NCBI RefSeq assembly: GCF_000377345.1
Contig: NZ_KB898044.1
Coordinates: 50,340 to 114,339 of the forward strand
From: Thioalkalivibrio sp. ALJ16
Lineage (GTDB): Bacteria > Pseudomonadota > Gammaproteobacteria > Ectothiorhodospirales > Ectothiorhodospiraceae
Length of the DNA stretch: 64,000 nucleotides
Direction: 5' to 3'
Position 1 is the first letter of the stretch. Each line of letters begins with the position of its first letter. Both the position numbers and the translations under genes were made by a program. A model generated the notes under the pieces. It had not been told where the DNA came from. It saw only the letters and a program-made list of their open reading frames with translations, and did not search any database. This document shows, piece after piece, positions 29,864-37,726 of the stretch.

Positions 29864-29951
29864 TGTCGGCCCGTTCGCCCTCCCGCCACTGCACAAGACC
29901 CGGGACAGGCATTAGGATTCCAATCATGGTCACCCAGGGCCCCAATACGCG

Positions 29952-31433
29952 ATGCTGAAACCCGGCCTCAATCTACAGCTGGGTCAGACGCTCACCATGA
30001 CCCCACAGCTGCAACAGGCCATCCGCCTGCTGCAGCTGTCCACCCTTGAACTGCAGGCGGAGATCCAGCAGGCGCTGGAGAGCAACCCCATGCTCGAACA
30101 GGTGGAGGACGAGGACGACATGGCCGCGACCGAGCGCCTGGACGCGGAGGGCGAGGTGGTAGAAGGCGACCGCATGGAGGCCACCACCACCAGCGATGAC
30201 GTAATCCCCGAGGAACTGACCACCGACAGCCGCTGGGACGACATCTACGAACCGCCGCCCGCCCCCAAGGGCGTGGATGACCGCGACCCGCTGGAAAACA
30301 CCAGCGACGACGACGGCGAAGGCTTGCAGGACCACCTTCTGTGGCAGCTGCATCTGAGCCACCTGACACCACGCGACCAGCGTATCGGCGCGGCCCTGAT
30401 CGACGCGATCAGCCCCGATGGCTATCTCGAAGGCGACCTCGAGACCCTGGCCGAGACCATCAGCCGCGGCGAGGAAGAACCCGTCGGCGCGGACGAGGTC
30501 GAGGCGGTCCTGCACTGGATCCAGCAATGCGACCCGCTGGGCGTGGGCGCGCGCAACCTGCGCGAGTGTCTGGAGATCCAGCTGCGCGAACTGACCCCGG
30601 ACGCCCCCGCCCGCGAGGCCGCCCGGGCGATCCTGAAACACGGCATGGACAGCCTGGGCAAGCGCGACTACAAGGCCCTGCAGCGCCAGTCCGGGGTGCG
30701 TGACCCGAACGAGCTCGCACGCGCCCTGGACCTGATCCGCACCCTTAATCCGCGCCCGGGCGCCCAGATCAGCACCAACACCTCGGAATACGTGGTGCCC
30801 GATGTCTACGTGCGCCACAGCCAGGACGGCTGGCGGGTGGAACTGAACCCGGATATCGCCCCGCGCATCCGCATCAACGATCTCTACGCCGGCATGGTCC
30901 GCCAGGTTGCGGATGCCCGCGACAGCGCCTTTATGCGCGACCAGCTGCAGGAGGCACGCTGGTTCCTGAAGAGCCTGCACAGCCGCAACGACACCCTGCT
31001 GCGCGTCGCCGAGGCCATCGTCCAGCGCCAGCAGGGCTTCTTCGAACACGGCGAGGTCGCGATGCAGCCACTGATCCTGCGCGACATCGCGGAGATCCTG
31101 GAAATGCACGAGTCGACCATATCCCGCGTGACCACACAGAAGTACATGCATACCCCGCGCGGGGTGTTCGAATTCAAGTATTTCTTCTCCAGCCACGTCG
31201 GCACTCACGATGGTGGCGAGTGTTCCGCCACCGCCATCCGTGCCATGATTCGCGAATTGATCGGCGACGAACCACCGACCAAGCCGCTGAGCGATGCCCG
31301 GCTCGCCCAGATCCTTGCGGATCGGGGCATCAACGTCGCACGACGCACCGTAGCCAAGTACCGCGAGGCCATGCACATACCTTCATCCAGCGAACGCCGG
31401 CAGATGGCCTCCATGCCCACCGGCCACAAGTAA
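29952..31433 (+). CDS. rpoN: RNA polymerase sigma-54 factor
   Basis: Sigma-54, required for transcription from -12/-24 promoters activated by enhancer-binding proteins. The 493-aa product has the activator-interacting glutamine-rich region I at the N-terminus (LNLQLGQTLTMTPQLQQAI), an acidic linker, the core-binding domain and the HTH. The RpoN box ARRTVAKYRE lies near residue 463-473. It begins the conserved rpoN-hpf-ptsN section and follows lptB by 88 nt. Confidence 0.97.
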   Translation: MLKPGLNLQLGQTLTMTPQLQQAIRLLQLSTLELQAEIQQALESNPMLEQVEDEDDMAATERLDAEGEVVEGDRMEATTTSDDVIPEELTTDSRWDDIYEPPPAPKGVDDRDPLENTSDDDGEGLQDHLLWQLHLSHLTPRDQRIGAALIDAISPDGYLEGDLETLAETISRGEEEPVGADEVEAVLHWIQQCDPLGVGARNLRECLEIQLRELTPDAPAREAARAILKHGMDSLGKRDYKALQRQSGVRDPNELARALDLIRTLNPRPGAQISTNTSEYVVPDVYVRHSQDGWRVELNPDIAPRIRINDLYAGMVRQVADARDSAFMRDQLQEARWFLKSLHSRNDTLLRVAEAIVQRQQGFFEHGEVAMQPLILRDIAEILEMHESTISRVTTQKYMHTPRGVFEFKYFFSSHVGTHDGGECSATAIRAMIRELIGDEPPTKPLSDARLAQILADRGINVARRTVAKYREAMHIPSSSERRQMASMPTGHK

Positions 31434-31449
31434 CCAAGGAGCCTTGACC

Positions 31450-31788
31450 ATGCAGATCAACCTGACCGGCCACCATGTGGACCTCACCGATGCCCTGCGC
31501 GACTACGTCAACGAGAAGTTCGCGAAGCTGGAACGCCACTTCGACAAGGTCATCGACGTGCACGTCGTGCTGACCCACGAGAGGAACCAGACCCAGCACA
31601 ACAAGGCCGAGGCGAATCTGCAGGTCAGCGGCAACCACATCCACGCCGAGGCCTCCCACGAAGACATGTACGCCGCGATTGACGGGCTGATCGACAAGGT
31701 CGATCGCCAGCTGATCAAGCACAAGGAAAAGATCAAGGATCACCACCGCGCCGAAGGCGCCCAGCGCAACCGCGAGCAGGCCTCCTGA
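31450..31788 (+). CDS. hpf: Ribosome hibernation promoting factor
   Basis: A 112-aa short-form HPF/YfiA-family protein that binds the ribosome and promotes 100S dimerisation or stabilisation in stationary phase. It has the beta-alpha-beta-beta-beta-alpha fold with ALRDYVNEKFAKLERHFDKV and HIHAEASHEDMYAAIDGLIDK. Start ATG 31450 was chosen for the AAGGAG site about 8 nt upstream; a TTG at 31444 is two codons before it. It is located 16 nt after rpoN and 3 nt before ptsN. Confidence 0.95.
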   Translation: MQINLTGHHVDLTDALRDYVNEKFAKLERHFDKVIDVHVVLTHERNQTQHNKAEANLQVSGNHIHAEASHEDMYAAIDGLIDKVDRQLIKHKEKIKDHHRAEGAQRNREQAS

Positions 31789-31791
31789 TCC

Positions 31792-32259
31792 ATGTCGATT
31801 GCCGAGCTGATCACCGCCGAACGCATCCGCCTGGAGCCCGAATGCTCCAGCCAGAAGCGGGCGCTGGAAACCCTTGCGGAGCTCCTCGCCACCGGCGGTG
31901 ACACCGCAGAACCGGGCAGCGGTGCGATCTTCGAAGCCCTGTCCGCCCGCGAAAAACTGGGCTCCACCGGACTCGGCCACGGGGTTGCGATACCCCATGG
32001 CCGCCTGGCGGGGCTGGGAGCGCCACGCGTCGCCGTGCTGCGTCTGGAAAGCGGGGTCGATTTCGATGCCATGGACCACGAGCCCGTGGATATCCTGATC
32101 GCGCTCCTCGTGCCGGAGGACGCCACCGGCGACCACCTCGAGCTGCTGGCACAACTGGCCCGCGGCCTGTCCCAGCCGGACACCATCGCCGCCCTGCGCC
32201 GGGCCGAGGACGTTACGGCGCTGGAACAGGAACTCGTCCGCGGCTTCAGCGCAGGTTGA
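31792..32259 (+). CDS. ptsN: PTS IIA-like nitrogen-regulatory protein PtsN
   Basis: EIIA-Ntr, a regulatory PTS protein phosphorylated on a His by HPr-type proteins; in relatives it affects potassium and nitrogen homeostasis. The 155-aa product has the phosphorylation site His69 in LGHGVAIPHGRL, and the EIIA-type fold with AIFEALSAREKLGSTGLG. The usual length is near 150-160 residues. It is 3 nt after hpf and followed by hprK after a 69-nt gap. Confidence 0.94.
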   Translation: MSIAELITAERIRLEPECSSQKRALETLAELLATGGDTAEPGSGAIFEALSAREKLGSTGLGHGVAIPHGRLAGLGAPRVAVLRLESGVDFDAMDHEPVDILIALLVPEDATGDHLELLAQLARGLSQPDTIAALRRAEDVTALEQELVRGFSAG

Positions 32260-32328
32260 GCCCGTGATCGTCGCCCCCCGCCGAACCCGCCGCCCCGCGG
32301 ACCCGGCAAACACCGTACCGGCACAACC

Positions 32329-33360
32329 ATGAACGAGTCCCTGGGAGAAGGCGGGATCGCCCGCGACATCACCGTGGACAGCCTGATCCAGGCAATGGGC
32401 AGTCGTCTGGATCTGCGCTTCGTGCATGGCGAACGCACTGCACCCGATCGCAAGCTGGTCGGCGAGGACGGCGACGACCTGCCGCTGGCCGGCCACCTCA
32501 ACCTGATCCGCCCCAATCGTATCCAGGTCATCGGGGACTTCGAGGCCCGCTACATCAACAGCCTGGGTCAGCAGCAACGCCTCGACCTGATTCTCGAGAT
32601 GTCCCGCACTGGTACCACCGCGGTGATTTTCGCGGAGGACACCTGCCCGTTCTCGGAGATGCCCGACGCCCCGCAGGCGGCCCTGCCGCTGATCCTGTGC
32701 TCCAGCACCAGCAGCCACGAGATCATCGCGCTGCTGCGCTACTTCCTGCAGCAGCGGCTGGCGCACTTCGAGGTTCGCCATGGCGTGTTCATGGAGATCC
32801 TCGGGATCGGGGTGCTGATCAGCGGGGCCTCCAGCGTCGGCAAGAGCGAAGTCGCCCTGGAACTGGTTTCGCGCGGGCATCGGCTGATCGCCGACGATGC
32901 CCCGGAATTCGCGCGTATCGCCCCGGATATCGTGCGCGGACACTGCCCGGCCCTGCTTCAGGACCTGCTCGAGGTGCGCGGCCTGGGGGTGCTCAACATC
33001 CGCGCGATGTACGGCGATTCGGCGATCAAGGGCGGCAAGTACCTGCGCCTGATCATCGACCTGCGCGATCATGGCGAGCCGTCGCCGGTGCCGGACGATC
33101 GCCTGAACGGCCGGCGCGGCGAGATCGCCATCCTCGGGCTGCGCATCCCGCTGATCAGCCTGCCGGTTGCCCCCGGACGCAACATCGCGGTGATGATCGA
33201 GGCCGCGGTACGCAACCACATGTTGCACATGCAAGGCTACATCGCCGGCGACGATCTGCGGGCGCGTCAGCGACGCCAGATGAGCGGTGCGGCGGAAGAA
33301 CCACCCTACCATCGCGCGATACCCACCACGACCGTCCCCAACCCCGATCCGGAGGGCTGA
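32329..33360 (+). CDS. hprK: HPr kinase/phosphorylase
   Basis: Bifunctional enzyme phosphorylating or dephosphorylating HPr at Ser46. The 343-aa product has the N-terminal DRTGG-like region, the catalytic His151 (RHGVFMEI), Walker A GASSVGKS (166-173), the LIADDAPEFARI loop, and the signature LLEVRGLGVLNIRAMYG. Length is somewhat above the Gram-positive form. Its target in this window is the HPr encoded at 34689, which keeps the Ser46 site. It lies between ptsN and rapZ, an arrangement seen in beta- and some gammaproteobacteria. Confidence 0.94.
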   Translation: MNESLGEGGIARDITVDSLIQAMGSRLDLRFVHGERTAPDRKLVGEDGDDLPLAGHLNLIRPNRIQVIGDFEARYINSLGQQQRLDLILEMSRTGTTAVIFAEDTCPFSEMPDAPQAALPLILCSSTSSHEIIALLRYFLQQRLAHFEVRHGVFMEILGIGVLISGASSVGKSEVALELVSRGHRLIADDAPEFARIAPDIVRGHCPALLQDLLEVRGLGVLNIRAMYGDSAIKGGKYLRLIIDLRDHGEPSPVPDDRLNGRRGEIAILGLRIPLISLPVAPGRNIAVMIEAAVRNHMLHMQGYIAGDDLRARQRRQMSGAAEEPPYHRAIPTTTVPNPDPEG

Positions 33361-33367
33361 ACGCCCG

Positions 33368-34240
33368 ATGCGTCTGTTGATCGTCAGTGGCCTGTCCGGC
33401 TCCGGCAAGACCGTCGCCCTGCATACCCTCGAGGATGCCGGCTACTTCTGCGTGGACAACCTCCCGCTGCCCCTGCTGCGGGATCTGATCGAGCAGGTCC
33501 GCCACGGCCACTACGATACCGAAGGCGATCGCCACCTCGCCGTGGGCGTGGATGTACGCTCGGGCCTGGAGGCCCTGCGCGGCTTTGGCGACCTGTTGCG
33601 CGTGCTGCGCGCGGAAGGGCTCCAGGTGGAGGTCCTGTTCCTGCAGGCGGCCAGCGACGTCCTGCTGCGCCGCTATCACCTCACGCGACGCCGCCATCCG
33701 CTGGCGCGGGATGGCCTTCCGCTGGTGGAGGCCATCGATCGCGAACGCGAGTGGCTGGGGCATGTGGCGGCCGAGGCCGACCTGACCGTGGATACCTCGC
33801 GCCTTTCGATGCACGACCTGGCGCGAACCCTGCGCGACCGCATGGGCGAGCGCGGCGAGCACGAGCTGTCCCTGCTGTTCCAGTCCTTCGGCTTCAAGCA
33901 TGGCGCCCCGATGGATTCCGACTTCGTCTTCGACGTGCGCTGCCTGCCCAACCCCTATTACGAGCGCGAACTGGCCGACCTGACCGGCCGCGACCAGCCG
34001 GTTTGCGAGTTCCTCGAAGGACATGCGGAGGTCGCGGCAATGTTCGACAGTATCCAGGGTTTCCTCGCGCAGTGGCTGCCTCGTCTGCTGGAGGACCATC
34101 GCAGTTACGTAACGGTCTCGATCGGCTGCACCGGTGGCCGACACCGTTCGGTATACCTGGTCGAACGCCTTGCGGGGGCGTGGCGGGACCGGGAACATGT
34201 TACTGTTAGCACCCGTCACCGCGAGCTGGGCAAGCAGTAA
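33368..34240 (+). CDS. rapZ: RapZ, RNase adapter protein / ATP-binding protein
   Basis: Adapter that in enteric bacteria directs RNase E to the GlmZ sRNA and so controls glucosamine-6-phosphate synthase. The 290-aa product has an N-terminal P-loop (GLSGSGKT, residues 8-15), CVDNLPLPLL, and a C-terminal domain with VSIGCTGGRHRSVYLVERLA. The length is normal. Whether the GlmY/GlmZ system exists here is unknown. It begins 7 nt after hprK. Confidence 0.93.
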   Translation: MRLLIVSGLSGSGKTVALHTLEDAGYFCVDNLPLPLLRDLIEQVRHGHYDTEGDRHLAVGVDVRSGLEALRGFGDLLRVLRAEGLQVEVLFLQAASDVLLRRYHLTRRRHPLARDGLPLVEAIDREREWLGHVAAEADLTVDTSRLSMHDLARTLRDRMGERGEHELSLLFQSFGFKHGAPMDSDFVFDVRCLPNPYYERELADLTGRDQPVCEFLEGHAEVAAMFDSIQGFLAQWLPRLLEDHRSYVTVSIGCTGGRHRSVYLVERLAGAWRDREHVTVSTRHRELGKQ

Positions 34241-34291
34241 CCACGGAATGCGGGCACAAGTCCCTACGAAACCCGCAATTGGAGCAGATCC

Positions 34292-34717
34292 ATGGGCGTT
34301 GGTCTCATCCTGATCACGCATCAAAATCTGGGCGACACCCTCTTGCAGACCGCGCACAGCATGCTTGGCGCCCTGCCCGATGACTGCGAGTCCATGGCGA
34401 TGTCCCAGAACGACGACCCCGACGAGGTCCTGGCCCGCGCCCGCGAGCGCCTGACGACCCTGGACAGTGGCTCCGGAGTGCTGATCCTGACCGATATGTT
34501 CGGCTCTACCCCCTCCAATGTTGCCAGCCGAGTGGCTCGCGGCGCCAACGCGCGCGTGATCGCCGGGATCAACCTGCCGATGCTGGTCCGCGTGCTCAAC
34601 TATCAGCACCTCCCGCTGACCGAACTGGTCAACAAGGCCCTGTCCGGCGGGCATGACGGAATCCTTCTCTGCGACCAGGAGTGCAGCGATGCCGCAGCGC
34701 GTAGTCCCCATCGTTAA
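34292..34717 (+). CDS. Mannose-type PTS IIA component
   Basis: A 141-aa EIIA of the mannose/fructose/sorbose (ManX-type) PTS family. The phosphorylation site is His10 in ILITHQNLGD, with IADMFGSTPSN-like LTDMFGSTPSNVASRVA. There is no EIIB, EIIC or EIID nearby, so it is probably regulatory rather than transporting. It lies 51 nt after rapZ, and its 3' end overlaps the start of the HPr gene by 29 nt. Confidence 0.9.
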   Translation: MGVGLILITHQNLGDTLLQTAHSMLGALPDDCESMAMSQNDDPDEVLARARERLTTLDSGSGVLILTDMFGSTPSNVASRVARGANARVIAGINLPMLVRVLNYQHLPLTELVNKALSGGHDGILLCDQECSDAAARSPHR

Positions 34718-34958
34718 TCGTCTGGGGATGCATGCTCGCGCGGCGGCCAAGTTCGTGGGACTGGCCAGCCAGTATGCCGCGGATGTGACCGTCTCCCGGA
34801 ACCAGCAGGAAGTGAACGGCAAGAGCATCATGGGCGTGATGATGCTGGCCGCCGCCCAGGGCAGCGAGGTCACCATCACCACCGAAGGCGCGGATGCGCA
34901 GGAGGCGCTCGAGGCCCTCACCGAACTGGTCGGAGACCGCTTCGGCGAAGAGGCCTGA
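34689..34958 (+). CDS. ptsH: HPr phosphocarrier protein
   Basis: An 89-aa HPr-family phosphocarrier. His15 in RLGMHARAAAKFV is the phosphorylation site by EI, and Ser46 in NGKSIMGVMML is the site for HprK, so both regulatory sites are conserved. GGAG is 8-9 nt upstream of ATG 34689. It overlaps the IIA gene by 29 nt. No ptsI (EI) follows; instead a PfkB kinase gene is encoded on the opposite strand. EI must come from elsewhere. Confidence 0.93.
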   Translation: MPQRVVPIVNRLGMHARAAAKFVGLASQYAADVTVSRNQQEVNGKSIMGVMMLAAAQGSEVTITTEGADAQEALEALTELVGDRFGEEA

Positions 34959-35011
34959 GCCGCCCGGCCCGGTTCCGGGTCACCGCACGAACCCGCCCCG
35001 CCCTGCCCGCT

Positions 35012-35881
35012 TTACCCCGGCACCGATCCCAATCCCGCGAGTCCAGTCTGCTCGAGCTTGCGCTCGGCCAGCCGCACGGCGCTCCGCAAGGCCTGCTCCG
35101 GCGGCCCCCCGGACACCAGGGCATGGATCAGGCCGGCGTTGAAGGTATCGCCCGCCCCCACACTGTCGACCACCCGTAATCCGGGCGTCGGCGGGCAGTG
35201 ATGCAGCTGCCCGCGCGCCACCAGCCAGGCCCCGGCCGCGCCCGCAGTCACCGTCAGGATGCGATCCGGAAAACGCTCCGCGAGGGCGGTCACGGCGGAT
35301 GCCGGGGTGTCCGCGATGGTCGCGGCCCATGCACGCGAGAGCATGATCACGTCGGCGTACCGCATACAGGCGTCGAGGCCCGCGCGCGGCTTCTCCAGCT
35401 CCAGAGAAATTGGCTGATCGACAATCTCCGCTCGTGCACTGGCGAGGATCCTGGCCAGCTCCGGGGGGTTGCGGCCCTCGAAGTGCAGCCAGTCGTATTC
35501 GGGCCACGGGACGGCTGCCAGATCGGTCGCTGACAGCTCCGGCAGATCACGGTGATGGACGATAGTGCGGCTGCCGGTTTCCTGCGAGCGCAGGATATGG
35601 GAGGTCGGGGTGGCGCCCGGGTGCCGCACGCAGGCATCCAGTTCCAGCCCCAGCCCCTGCAGGCGATCGACCAGGGCGTTCCCGGATGCGTCCTCCGCGA
35701 TCACCGCCGCCAGTCCGGCCCGATGCCCGAACTGCGCGAGAATGGTGGCGGTATTGGTGGCGTTGCCACCCGGTTGCGTGCTGCTCGCCCGGGCCCGGAT
35801 CTCGGCATCTTCCGGCGGGTAGCCGGCGATATCGAGGGTGTGGTCGAGCGTGACGATGCCAGTGGCGAGAATACGCGCCAT
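35012..35881 (-). CDS. PfkB-family carbohydrate kinase
   Basis: A 289-aa sugar kinase of the PfkB/ribokinase family, closest in feel to ketohexokinase-like members. It has GGNATNTATILAQFG near the N-terminus, HHRDLPELS, and the catalytic base/anion-hole motif DSVGAGDTFNAGLIHAL. The substrate is unknown. The start ATG 35881 was chosen for GGAG 6 nt upstream; the frame is open to 35989. It is convergent with the HPr gene (53-nt gap). Confidence 0.87.
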   Translation of the reverse strand: MARILATGIVTLDHTLDIAGYPPEDAEIRARASSTQPGGNATNTATILAQFGHRAGLAAVIAEDASGNALVDRLQGLGLELDACVRHPGATPTSHILRSQETGSRTIVHHRDLPELSATDLAAVPWPEYDWLHFEGRNPPELARILASARAEIVDQPISLELEKPRAGLDACMRYADVIMLSRAWAATIADTPASAVTALAERFPDRILTVTAGAAGAWLVARGQLHHCPPTPGLRVVDSVGAGDTFNAGLIHALVSGGPPEQALRSAVRLAERKLEQTGLAGLGSVPG

Positions 35882-36047
35882 GCCGACTCCTGAGCGTGGG
35901 GGCACACCATTCTGGCGGTTCCGACCCGCCAGGTCACGCTCCTGTGGACACGCTGATGAATGATCACTGCATCCACAGGCCCGGCACATTCGTCAGCACG
36001 GGCCGGGCCTGCGACAATACCCGTTCCGCCCAAGCGCAGCTTTGCCC

Positions 36048-36458
36048 ATGGCCACCTTTCCCTCCCCCGATTCCGTCGAAACCGCCTTCTACGAGGCCTT
36101 TCAGGCCGGAGACGCCGACGGCATGCGCGAGATCTGGCACGACAGCGCGGAGTGCGTGTGCATCCATCCCGGCGGTGAGCGCCTGCAGGGGACGGACGTG
36201 ATCCTCGAGAGCTGGGAAGACATCCTGCCGGGCATGCGCGGCGTAATCGTACACCGCGCACAGGTCACGGTGATCGGGGGACAAGACCTGGTCCTGCATG
36301 TGCTGCGCGAGAATCTCTACGTACAGGGCGAACGCCGCGGCGTGATGCTGGCGACCAACGGCTACCGGCACGACGGGGAGAGCTGGCGCATGGTCCTGCA
36401 CCACGCGAGCCCGGACCCGGAGCCGGTCCCGGAATTCCCCGTCGGAGGCATGCACTGA
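36048..36458 (+). CDS. NTF2/SnoaL-like domain protein, first paralogue
   Basis: A 136-aa single-domain protein of the NTF2/SnoaL-like superfamily (cone-shaped fold). It has the helix SVETAFYEAFQAGDADGMREIW, CVCIHPGGERLQGTDVILESW and a C-terminal SWRMVLHHASPDPEP. Such proteins can be enzymes or binding proteins and the function is not deducible. The start at ATG 36048 is chosen because homology begins there; a TTG two codons earlier is possible. Its stop overlaps the next gene by 1 nt. Confidence 0.82.
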   Translation: MATFPSPDSVETAFYEAFQAGDADGMREIWHDSAECVCIHPGGERLQGTDVILESWEDILPGMRGVIVHRAQVTVIGGQDLVLHVLRENLYVQGERRGVMLATNGYRHDGESWRMVLHHASPDPEPVPEFPVGGMH

Positions 36459-36895
36459 TGCCCGCGGATGGCGACCGCTGCCTCGCGGCGTATTACGCGG
36501 CCTTCCGCGCCGCCGACATCGAACAGATGATGGCGCTGTGGGCGGAGCGCCCCGACATCGTCTGCATCCACCCGGGCAGCCCGCGGGCGCACCGCGGTGT
36601 CGCCGAGGTCATGGAGAGCTGGCTCCTGGTCTTCGCGCGAGAGCTGAACATCGGGATCGATCCGCGAGTCGTGGCGCGCCAGGAGACCGCCGAGGTCCTC
36701 GGCCTGGTCATTGAAGAAGCCATCACCCGGCCGGGAGACGTGGCACCGACCGGAACCATCCTGATCAGCCAGACCTGGTGCCGCCAGGATGCGGGCTGGC
36801 GCCTGCAATTCCATCACGCCTCGCACGGGCGCCGCTCGCCGCCCTCCCAGGACGGCATGTTCGTCCCCGATGGCGGCGGCAGTACCCGCCACTGA
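36458..36895 (+). CDS. NTF2/SnoaL-like domain protein, second paralogue
   Basis: A 145-aa protein of the same fold and clearly related to its upstream neighbour: both share an N-terminal AAYYAAFRAADIEQMMALW-type helix and a central IHPG-RxHRGVAEVMESW stretch (the first has VCIHPGGERLQGTDVILESW). Its ATG overlaps the first stop (TGATG at 36456-36460), and a GGAGG lies upstream. It looks like a tandem duplicate. It ends before the inverted repeat at 36935-37056. Confidence 0.8.
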   Translation: MPADGDRCLAAYYAAFRAADIEQMMALWAERPDIVCIHPGSPRAHRGVAEVMESWLLVFARELNIGIDPRVVARQETAEVLGLVIEEAITRPGDVAPTGTILISQTWCRQDAGWRLQFHHASHGRRSPPSQDGMFVPDGGGSTRH

Positions 36896-36934
36896 CAACG
36901 AACTGGATAACCCAGCGGGAACCGCACACAGAAA

Positions 36935-37056
36935 GACAAAAGCAGATCGCAGGAAGGCTGGAAGACGGGAAGCTGGGTCAGGGCCCGGTGCGCTTGCGCT
37001 TCACTGGCAAAATAACTCTTCCGCTCTTCCAGACTTCCTGTGACTGCTTTTGTCCT
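36935..37056. repeat. Inverted repeat between convergent genes
   Basis: Two arms of about 38 nt face each other: 36935-36972 and the reverse complement of 37018-37056. They share GACAAAAGCAG, AGGAAG, TGGAAGA and GGAAG blocks at matching spacings, separated by a spacer of about 45 nt. The SnoaL-like pair and aroK converge here, so it may serve as a bidirectional terminator. It resembles the GGAAGGCAGGAAG repeat at 13528 and 53496. Confidence 0.65.
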
Positions 37057-37079
37057 GTCTCCCCAGGAGGTTGAGCAAG

Positions 37080-37622
37080 CTAGCCGCCGGAGCGGGGCTG
37101 GCACAGGTCAGGACGCTGGACCTGCAGGGCCGAGCAGACCCCTTTGACTGCGTCACGCACCCGTCGACCCTTGCCCTCCAGCGTCAGGCTCGCTACCTCC
37201 CGGTAGAGGGGATCGCGCGCCTCGAACAGCTCCTGCAGCCGCGCCCGAGGATCGGCTGCCTCTGCCAGTAGCGGGCGTTTGCGGTTGCGGCGGGTGCGGC
37301 GGAACTGCTCCTCCACCGGGACCCGCAGGTAGATCACGAATTGGTCGCGCAGCAACTCGCGGTTCTCCGGGCGCTCCACGATCCCGCCCCCCGTGGCGAT
37401 CACCGCCCCCTCCTGTTGCAACAGGGACTGCAGCATCGCCGTCTCGCGCTTGCGAAAACCCGCCTCGCCCTCGAACTCGAAAATCGTCGGGATATCCACG
37501 CCGGTCCGGCGCTGGATCTCCTGATCGGTGTCAAAGAAGGGGCGCCGCAGCAGGCCGGCCAGGCCGCGGCCGATTGTGCTCTTGCCGGCCCCCATCGGGC
37601 CTACCAGTACGATGTTCTGCAT
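37080..37622 (-). CDS. aroK: Shikimate kinase
   Basis: Phosphorylates shikimate in aromatic amino-acid synthesis. The 180-aa product has Walker A GPMGAGKST (residues 8-16), FFDTDQEIQRRTG (substrate binding), FEFEGEAGFRKRE and the lid-forming RRNRKRPLLA. ATG 37622 was chosen as the start (MQNIVLVGPMG); the frame is open to 37652. In many gammaproteobacteria aroK is followed by aroB, but here aroB is at 49336. It follows pilQ on the same strand, separated by a terminator at 37655-37681. Confidence 0.95.
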   Translation of the reverse strand: MQNIVLVGPMGAGKSTIGRGLAGLLRRPFFDTDQEIQRRTGVDIPTIFEFEGEAGFRKRETAMLQSLLQQEGAVIATGGGIVERPENRELLRDQFVIYLRVPVEEQFRRTRRNRKRPLLAEAADPRARLQELFEARDPLYREVASLTLEGKGRRVRDAVKGVCSALQVQRPDLCQPRSGG

Positions 37623-37654
37623 GGGGGCAAGGCTACTGGCTGGGCCCGACAAAG

Positions 37655-37681
37655 AAAAGCCGGGGACTGGCCCCGGCTTTT
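37655..37681 (-). terminator. Rho-independent terminator between pilQ and aroK
   Basis: A perfect 11-bp stem (AAAAGCCGGGG pairing with CCCCGGCTTTT) with a 5-nt loop ends in T-runs on both strands. It follows pilQ (stop at 37727) and precedes aroK on the minus strand. It suggests aroK is not simply read through from the pil operon. Confidence 0.8.
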
Positions 37682-37726
37682 CGGATCAACTCCCGGTGCC
37701 TGCGGCAGCCGGGATATCACGCGGAC

